The notes beneath the pieces were generated by a model that ran no database searches, had not been told where the DNA came from, and was given only the letters and a program-made list of their open reading frames with translations. Shown here one piece after another: positions 59,728 through 64,000 of a stretch of 64,000 nt of DNA. The position numbers and the translations under genes were made by a program. The number at the start of each line of letters is the position of its first letter. Position 1 is the stretch's first letter. Origin of the DNA: an uncultured Eubacteriales bacterium (GTDB lineage Bacteria; Bacillota; Clostridia; Oscillospirales; Oscillospiraceae); contig UQZR01000011.1 in NCBI GenBank assembly GCA_900545585.1, forward strand, positions 1-64,000. The letters are read 5' to 3'.

Positions 59728-60809
59728 AGAAACTGCGCATCCTGCTGCTGGCCCTGCTGGCGGCCCTGTGCTGCACCGTCACCGCCTGGGCGGACTACGA
59801 CTACATCGACCGCTACGACGTGACCGCCGCCCCTAACGCCGATGACGGCAGCCTGACCATCACCGTCGATCTGACATGGACGGCGCTGGAGGAGCTGCCC
59901 TACGGACAGGAACTGAAGATCGGCGTGCCCAACGGCTCCGTGCGGGACGAGGAAGCCCTCACCGACAACATCGAGCGCCTGTCCTTCGACAACAGCTACA
60001 TGTACGTCTACCTGGACCGCGCCTACAAGCAGGGAGAGACGTTTACGTTCTCCTACCGCTGGGTGCAGGAGTACATGTATACCCTCAGCGGCAATACCGT
60101 GACTTTTGACTATACCCCGGGCTGGTTCGACGAGGCCAGGGTGGGGGAGATGACCCTGAAGTGGATCGACCCCGCGGGCCTTATCGGCGATCTCACCGCT
60201 GCCGCGGACGCCGGCGGCACCGCCGCGCCCCAGACCGGCATGATGACTATCACCGCCTCCGACCTGGGCTACGGCGAGACCATGGGCGTCCACGCCGTCT
60301 ACACCGACTGGCCCACCGTCCTGTCCTCGGACAACAGCGCCGTTAACGCGCCGAATGACGGCTGGTACGACGGAGACGAGGACGAGGACACAAGCATGGC
60401 CGGCATGTTCCTGACGCTGATCATCACCATTTTCATCGTTTGGTTGGTGCTGCGGATCATTCGGGGGCTGGTGGGCGGCTACGCCGGCGGCTTCGGCACG
60501 CGGTATGTGTTCGTCAACCACCTCTGGTATCCCGCGGGACCCGACGGACGCCCCCGTCCCGGCAGCGTTGGCACCAAGCAGCGTCCCCGCCCGCCCCGCA
60601 GCGGCGGCAGCGGCTTCGGCGGCGGCAGCAGGGGCGGCGGCTTCGGTGGCGGCGGCTTCGGCGGCGGAAGCCACTGCGCCTGCGCCAGCAGCTGCGCCTG
60701 TGCGTGTGCCTGCGCCTGTGCCGGCGGCGGACGTGCCGGCTGCTCCGCCAAGAATCTGTACGGCGCGGTGAAGCTGAACGAGACCCTTTCGGAGAGACTG
60801 GATGCCTGA
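59721..60809 (+). CDS. Membrane protein with Gly-rich and Cys-Ala-repeat C-terminal tail (candidate radical SAM substrate)
   Basis: 362 residues. Signal peptide 1-24 (cleavage after AWA), an extracellular beta-rich domain (about 25-215, resembling the N-terminal part of DUF2207 proteins), an acidic linker and one membrane helix (about 228-248). A cytoplasmic tail follows: basic/Pro segment, Gly-Ser-rich stretch (about 293-317), then eight cysteines at 319, 321, 325, 327, 329, 331, 333 and 341, mostly in a Cys-Ala repeat, then GGGRAGCSAKNLYG and a short charged end. The predicted topology puts the Cys tail on the same side as the radical SAM enzyme encoded by the overlapping upstream gene. Function unknown; thioether formation or metal binding are possibilities. 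Confidence 0.85.
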   Translation: MLKKLRILLLALLAALCCTVTAWADYDYIDRYDVTAAPNADDGSLTITVDLTWTALEELPYGQELKIGVPNGSVRDEEALTDNIERLSFDNSYMYVYLDRAYKQGETFTFSYRWVQEYMYTLSGNTVTFDYTPGWFDEARVGEMTLKWIDPAGLIGDLTAAADAGGTAAPQTGMMTITASDLGYGETMGVHAVYTDWPTVLSSDNSAVNAPNDGWYDGDEDEDTSMAGMFLTLIITIFIVWLVLRIIRGLVGGYAGGFGTRYVFVNHLWYPAGPDGRPRPGSVGTKQRPRPPRSGGSGFGGGSRGGGFGGGGFGGGSHCACASSCACACACACAGGGRAGCSAKNLYGAVKLNETLSERLDA

Positions 60810-60813
60810 GCAG

Positions 60814-60846
60814 GAGAGACGGCGCATGCCGTCTCTCTCTTTTTTT
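60814..60846 (+). terminator. Terminator of the radical SAM/Cys-tail pair
   Basis: 10-bp stem GAGAGACGGC/GCCGTCTCTC, loop GCAT, then TCT and a run of seven Ts. Confidence 0.9.
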
Positions 60847-60849
60847 CAC

Positions 60850-60909
60850 AAAAAAGGAGCCGCCCTGCAAGCAGAGCGGCCCAAGCGGGTGGGATATTGG
60901 AAAGCTTCC
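60850..60909 (-). ncRNA. Candidate small RNA (about 60 nt) antisense-oriented to its neighbours
   Basis: On the minus strand a promoter is followed within 70 bases by a strong intrinsic terminator: 10-bp stem GCCGCTCTGC/GCAGGGCGGC at 60880-60859 (one G-T pair, CUUG tetraloop) and six Ts. No start codon or reading frame lies between. The unit would make a very short RNA with a 30-nt single-stranded 5' part and a terminator stem. Expression is unproven. Confidence 0.45.
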
Positions 60910-60915
60910 TCTATT

Positions 60916-60944
60916 ATAGTAGCGCAAGCCCGTCCCCTTGTAAA
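60916..60944 (-). promoter_or_regulatory. Minus-strand promoter of the candidate small RNA
   Basis: TTTACA (60944-60939), 17-bp spacer, TACTAT (60921-60916); a TATAAT overlaps it three bases further on. No gene lies downstream on this strand before the terminator. Confidence 0.6.
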
Positions 60945-61045
60945 TAGGAGCTTTTGTCGGACGGGTACGACTTTTCGGGGTCGGTGTCGAATGTGTCTGA
61001 ATTGCAAACGATTTGTGAAGTTTTCACAAATTCACAGAAAACGGC

Positions 61046-61074
61046 TTTTCAAACGTCATGCGACTTGCTATAAT
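61046..61074 (+). promoter_or_regulatory. Promoter of the hibernation factor gene
   Basis: TTTTCA (61046-61051), 17-bp spacer, consensus TATAAT (61069-61074), about 75 bases before the ATG. The stretch 60945-61045 holds no gene; an inverted repeat TTTGTGAA/TTCACAAA lies at 61011-61030. Confidence 0.65.
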
Positions 61075-61148
61075 ACGGACAAGGATAAAGGGAACCGGCT
61101 CCCCGACCCTGACCTGTGTTTACCGCACTGACGAAAGGAGCAAGAATT

Positions 61149-61688
61149 ATGAAGTTCACATTCGCCTGCAAGAAGATCTCCCTCAACGACTCCATCAAGG
61201 AATACGCGGAAAAGAAGATCAGTAAGCTGGATAAGTATTTTCCGGAGGAGGCAGACGCCTTTGTGACCTTTGCCGTGGAGAAGAAGAACCGCTGCGTGGT
61301 GGAGCTGACCATTCGCAGCGCCAACGGCACGTTGTTCCGCGCCCAGACGGAGGACCCCGATGGCGATATGCGCGGCGCCATTGACGAGGCTGTCAGCTTC
61401 ATCGACCGCCGCATCCGCAAGAACAAGACCCGCCTGGCGAAGAACCTGCGGGCCGATGCGCTGGTATCCTCCGTTCCGGCTGAGTTCGACGTGGTGGAGG
61501 ACAACGACTTCGATGTCATCCGCACCAAGCGCTTTGCCGTCAAGCCCATGACCACGGACGAGGCCATCCTGCAGATGAACCTGCTGGATCACTCGTTCTA
61601 TGTGTTCCGCCGCATTGACGACAACGCCATCTGCGTGGTGTACCACCGCAACAACGGCGGCTACGGCCTGATCGAGACGGTGGAGTGA
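61149..61688 (+). CDS. hpf: Ribosome hibernation promoting factor, long form
   Basis: 179 residues from the ATG at 61149 (GAAAGGAG upstream). The N-terminal RaiA/YfiA domain (about 1-95: KISLNDSIKEYAEKKISKLDKYF) binds the small subunit. A linker follows, then the C-terminal dimerisation domain (about 120-179: IRTKRFAVKPMTTDEAILQMNLLDHSFYVF), which makes it the long type that forms 100S ribosome dimers in stationary phase. Own promoter and terminator. Confidence 0.97.
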   Translation: MKFTFACKKISLNDSIKEYAEKKISKLDKYFPEEADAFVTFAVEKKNRCVVELTIRSANGTLFRAQTEDPDGDMRGAIDEAVSFIDRRIRKNKTRLAKNLRADALVSSVPAEFDVVEDNDFDVIRTKRFAVKPMTTDEAILQMNLLDHSFYVFRRIDDNAICVVYHRNNGGYGLIETVE

Positions 61689-61701
61689 TAGACCATCTCC
61701 C

Positions 61702-61731
61702 AAGGGGGCGGCGTATGCCGCCCCCTTTTTT
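61702..61731 (+). terminator. Terminator of hpf
   Basis: 11-bp stem AAGGGGGCGGC/GCCGCCCCCTT, loop GTAT, six Ts. Confidence 0.92.
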
Positions 61732-61742
61732 GCGTCCTTTCC

Positions 61743-61771
61743 TTGCAAAACCCGCCCCCATCTGCCATAAT
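61743..61771 (+). promoter_or_regulatory. Promoter of the iron alcohol dehydrogenase gene
   Basis: TTGCAA (61743-61748), 17-bp spacer, CATAAT (61766-61771), 20 bases before the GTG start. Confidence 0.7.
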
Positions 61772-61791
61772 GGGACAAAAAACGAAAGGAC

Positions 61792-62988
61792 GTGTCCGCC
61801 CTGACCTTACTGCATCTGTGGTATCGTACCTACCAGCTGGCCTTCGGGCTGGGCGCCCGCCTGCTGCCCTGGCGCAGGCCGGAGGCCGTCACCGGTGCCG
61901 GCAGCTTCCGCCGCCTGCCGGACCTGCTGCAAAAGTATGGCGCCCGCCGCCCTCTGGTGGTGGCCAGCCGCCGCCAGTGCGCCGCCCCTGCCTTCCGGCA
62001 GGTGCTGGACCGGCTGGAGGGCTATGCCCTCTATACCGGCGTGACGCCGAACCCGCCGGTGGCCGAGGCGGAGGCCATCGCCGCCCTGTACCGCGCACAA
62101 CAGTGCGACAGCTTCGTGGCCGTGGGCGGCGGCAGTCCCATGGACGCGGCCAAGGCTGCCGCGGCCCTGCTGGCCCGTCCCCACAGGACGCTGGCCCAGA
62201 TGGCGGGGCTTCTGAAGGTGCGCCGCCCCATTCCGCCCTTCATTGCCGTGCCCACCACCGCCGGCACCGGCTCCGAGACCACCATTGCCGCCGTAGTCAC
62301 CGGCGCGGACCACCACAAGTACGCCGTCAGCGACCTGTGCCTGATCCCCCGCTGCGCCGTGCTGGACCCGCTGCTCACCGTATCCCTGCCGCCCCACACC
62401 ACCGCCGAGACGGGCATGGATGCCCTGACCCACGCGGTGGAGGCATATCTGGGCCGTTTTTACCCCACCCGTGAGACCAACCGGCTGGCGGAGCAGGCTG
62501 TTGTCACCATTTTTCAAACGTTGGAGCACGCCTGCGCCCACGGCGATGATGTGGCCGCCCGACAGGCTCTGCTCACCGCCTCCTATCAGGCGGGCTTCGC
62601 CTTCACCCGCGCCGGTGTGGGCAACGTCCACGCCATCGCCCACACTCTGGGCGGCCTGTACGGCGTGGGCCACGGCCTTGCCAACGCGGTACTGCTGCCG
62701 GTGGTCCTGCGGGATTACGGTCCGGCGGCCCACCGGAAGCTGGCCCACCTGGCGGAGTTGGTGGGCCTCACCGGCGACAGCGAGGCGGACAGAGCCAACG
62801 CCTTTATCGACGCCATCTCCGCCATGGAACGCCGCCTGGGCATTCCCACCGGTTTCACCTGCATACGGGAGCAGGACCTGCCCCGGATGGCGGCCTGGGC
62901 CGCGGCGGAGGCCAACCCCACGTACCCCGTGCCGGTGATCTACGACCGCGCCCGCTTCATCCGCGTGATCCGTCAGGTCATGCAGTGA
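61792..62988 (+). CDS. Iron-containing (group III) alcohol dehydrogenase
   Basis: 398 residues from a GTG with AAAGGA upstream. NAD(P)-dependent, metal-dependent oxidoreductase. Cofactor motif GGGSPMDAAKAAA near residue 112, PTTAGTGSETT near 156, and the metal-ligand region with ETGMDALTHAVEAY near 207 and HAIAHTLGGLYGVGHGLANAV near 280 (His ligands). All core ligands appear present. Substrate is not clear; relatives reduce butyraldehyde, lactaldehyde or methylglyoxal-derived aldehydes. Single gene ended by a bidirectional terminator. Confidence 0.92.
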   Translation: MSALTLLHLWYRTYQLAFGLGARLLPWRRPEAVTGAGSFRRLPDLLQKYGARRPLVVASRRQCAAPAFRQVLDRLEGYALYTGVTPNPPVAEAEAIAALYRAQQCDSFVAVGGGSPMDAAKAAAALLARPHRTLAQMAGLLKVRRPIPPFIAVPTTAGTGSETTIAAVVTGADHHKYAVSDLCLIPRCAVLDPLLTVSLPPHTTAETGMDALTHAVEAYLGRFYPTRETNRLAEQAVVTIFQTLEHACAHGDDVAARQALLTASYQAGFAFTRAGVGNVHAIAHTLGGLYGVGHGLANAVLLPVVLRDYGPAAHRKLAHLAELVGLTGDSEADRANAFIDAISAMERRLGIPTGFTCIREQDLPRMAAWAAAEANPTYPVPVIYDRARFIRVIRQVMQ

Positions 62989-63013
62989 GCCCCGCCCGCA
63001 CCCCTCCAAACAC

Positions 63014-63052
63014 AAAAAAGCGTCTGCACGCACCGCGTGCAGACGCTTTTTT
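63014..63052. terminator. Bidirectional terminator between the alcohol dehydrogenase and HAD genes
   Basis: 11-bp stem GCGTCTGCACG/CGTGCAGACGC with A6 before and T6 after. Confidence 0.92.
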
Positions 63053-63064
63053 CGCAGTTTTTTC

Positions 63065-63946
63065 TCACTCGAACAGTCCCACCTGCTCCGGCAGGTCGCC
63101 CCGCCCGATGGCCTGGAGCTGCTGGACGTTCTCGGCGGTGAGGGCATCGCTGATGGCCATCTTCCGGATAATGTTCTTCACGGTGCTGTCCAGTCCCGTG
63201 CCCTCCCGATAGTCGGCGGGGAAGATGAAGTCCACCCGCCCCTTGCTCAGCAGGTCCTCCACACCGACGCGGTTGCCGGCTTGATACACGGCGATAGCCT
63301 GCCCGCCGTAGGCCCGCATCATTTTCATGCACGGCACGTCGGACAATCCGTCGCCCACGTAGATCATGTTGGTGAAGGGGATACGCTTGCTGTCGTCGGG
63401 CATGGAGTCGTTCAGTGTCTTGTCGTCGGACACATCCAGAACGCCCTTGTTGATGCGGTAGACGAACTGGGTCTTGTTGGTAAAGTTGACATCCAGCTTG
63501 GGCCATGCCGCCAGTCCCTCCGCGTTGTAGAAGAACTCGCAGGCGTAGATCTCGCGGAATTCATGGGCGATGCCGCTGCCCTCGATGATCTCCCGCAGGC
63601 CGGATGAGATGACATAGTGCTCGATGGTGACGCCCTGTTCCTCGCCGAAGGCATTGATGCGCCCAAACCACTCCCGCACGCCGGGGAACAGCTCCATGCT
63701 GTGGCCGCACTGCACCAGAAAATCGCGGTCCAGCCGTTTCCCCTGGGCGCGGCACTCCGCGATCATGGTGTACATATAAGCCAGGAGGCCGTCCATCCGG
63801 TTGTCCCGTCCAAAGGTGTTGGCCTTGTCCCAGAACTGGGCGGGGGTGTACCCCAGCGCGGGGATAAAGGCGTAGTCCTCCATATCGGTGGTACACAGCG
63901 TCTTGTCGAAATCGTACAGCAGCGCGATGATAGGCTTGTCCGTCAT
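63065..63946 (-). CDS. HAD-superfamily phosphatase
   Basis: 293 residues. Haloacid dehalogenase fold: motif I LLYDFDKTLC near residue 10 with the nucleophilic Asp and the acid/base Asp two residues on, motif II VISSGL near 113, a motif III lysine region around DDKTLND-SKRIPF, and motif IV YVGDGLSDVPCM near 201. The long helical insert after motif I resembles phosphoserine phosphatase-like (SerB-type) members. Substrate unknown. AAGGAGGAGAG precedes the ATG. The remaining bases to 64000 hold no visible feature. Confidence 0.9.
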   Translation of the reverse strand: MTDKPIIALLYDFDKTLCTTDMEDYAFIPALGYTPAQFWDKANTFGRDNRMDGLLAYMYTMIAECRAQGKRLDRDFLVQCGHSMELFPGVREWFGRINAFGEEQGVTIEHYVISSGLREIIEGSGIAHEFREIYACEFFYNAEGLAAWPKLDVNFTNKTQFVYRINKGVLDVSDDKTLNDSMPDDSKRIPFTNMIYVGDGLSDVPCMKMMRAYGGQAIAVYQAGNRVGVEDLLSKGRVDFIFPADYREGTGLDSTVKNIIRKMAISDALTAENVQQLQAIGRGDLPEQVGLFE

Positions 63947-64000
63947 CTGCTCTCCTCCTTGTTTGTCTGCGCGGCCCCGCCGGAGCCGCCATACTTCGTT

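Noticed and set aside
58339..60809. Classical secreted RiPP/bacteriocin cluster
   Set aside because: There is no short precursor peptide with a leader cleavage site, no dedicated ABC transporter and no peptidase nearby; the Cys-rich part is the tail of a membrane protein.
1..64000. tRNA or rRNA genes, CRISPR arrays, prophage, integrase or IS transposase genes
   Set aside because: I looked for T-arm patterns, regularly spaced repeats and the usual protein families and found none. A covariance or profile search could still find a diverged case.
1..64000. Noc-binding boxes (ATTTCCCGGGAAAT)
   Set aside because: Partial matches such as ATTTCCCGG near 43160 are incomplete and not palindromic, so none was annotated.

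Overview
The window is a GC-rich (about 60% or more by eye) stretch of a Gram-positive, spore-forming, anaerobic Clostridia chromosome. The family mix points to the Oscillospiraceae/Ruminococcaceae of the gut. The evidence is an Rnf (ferredoxin:NAD) complex, T-box leaders in front of tRNA synthetase genes, the sporulation-cluster order mazG-hup-yabO(rqcP)-yabP-yabQ-divIC, a SpoVB-type flippase, the Rel/RecJ/Dtd/HemZ block, mreC/mreD/PBP2, and a soj/spo0J (parA/parB) locus with perfect parS sites. The species cannot be named from the sequence. Nothing looks like a phage, plasmid or classical IS element.

Layout. 1-5.9 kb (+): 3' part of an RND exporter, a lipoprotein, then a T-box-led unit of a ChaN/EreA-like lipoprotein plus glyS. 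5.9-7.07 kb: about 1.1 kb without genes, made of short duplications (the 3' end of glyS and a terminator) and perfect hairpins. 7.07-13.7 kb (-): a MATE transporter, then a T-box-led operon (small membrane protein, hisS, aspS, alanyl-tRNA editing protein). 13.7-19.4 kb (-): parA-parB-serS-mscL-rsmG-minD-mgsA with four parS sites, which suggests proximity to the replication origin. 19.4-28.2 kb (-): zapA, a U32 protein, dut-maf-mreC-mreD-PBP2 and a GH13 glucosidase. 28.4-34.3 kb (+): a DnaD-like protein, a DnaC/DnaI-like loader, a second ParB-family protein (Noc-like), a VanW-domain protein and an alanine-racemase-like protein. 34.3-43 kb (-): prmA, degV, mnmE and the six-gene rnfCDGEAB operon. 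43.3-46.7 kb: a DUF975 membrane protein, an AtoE-type fatty acid transporter and an acyltransferase-fold protein. 46.9-58 kb (+): recJ-rel-dtd-MBL-hemZ-flippase-mazG-hup-rqcP-yabP-yabQ-divIC. 58-64 kb: a hairpin-rich inserted element, a radical SAM/SPASM gene overlapping a membrane protein with a Gly/Cys-rich tail, a possible tiny antisense-strand RNA, the long hibernation factor, an iron alcohol dehydrogenase and a HAD phosphatase.

How the parts work together. Most of the window is core growth machinery: translation (GlyRS, HisRS, AspRS, SerRS, AlaX, Dtd, PrmA, MnmE, RsmG, HPF, RqcP), chromosome handling (ParA, ParB, Noc-like, DnaD/DnaI-like, RecJ, HU), cell shape and division (MreC/D, PBP2, ZapA, MinD-like, DivIC), stringent response (Rel) and sodium/proton-coupled energy conservation (Rnf). 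The most unusual coding locus is the translationally coupled radical SAM/SPASM enzyme and membrane protein at 58.3-60.8 kb. The protein's predicted cytoplasmic tail carries eight cysteines, mostly in a Cys-Ala repeat, and looks like a candidate substrate for peptide modification. The most unusual non-coding parts are the duplicated and palindromic intergenic elements at 5.9-7.1 kb and 58.0-58.3 kb, and a parS site built into a terminator hairpin.
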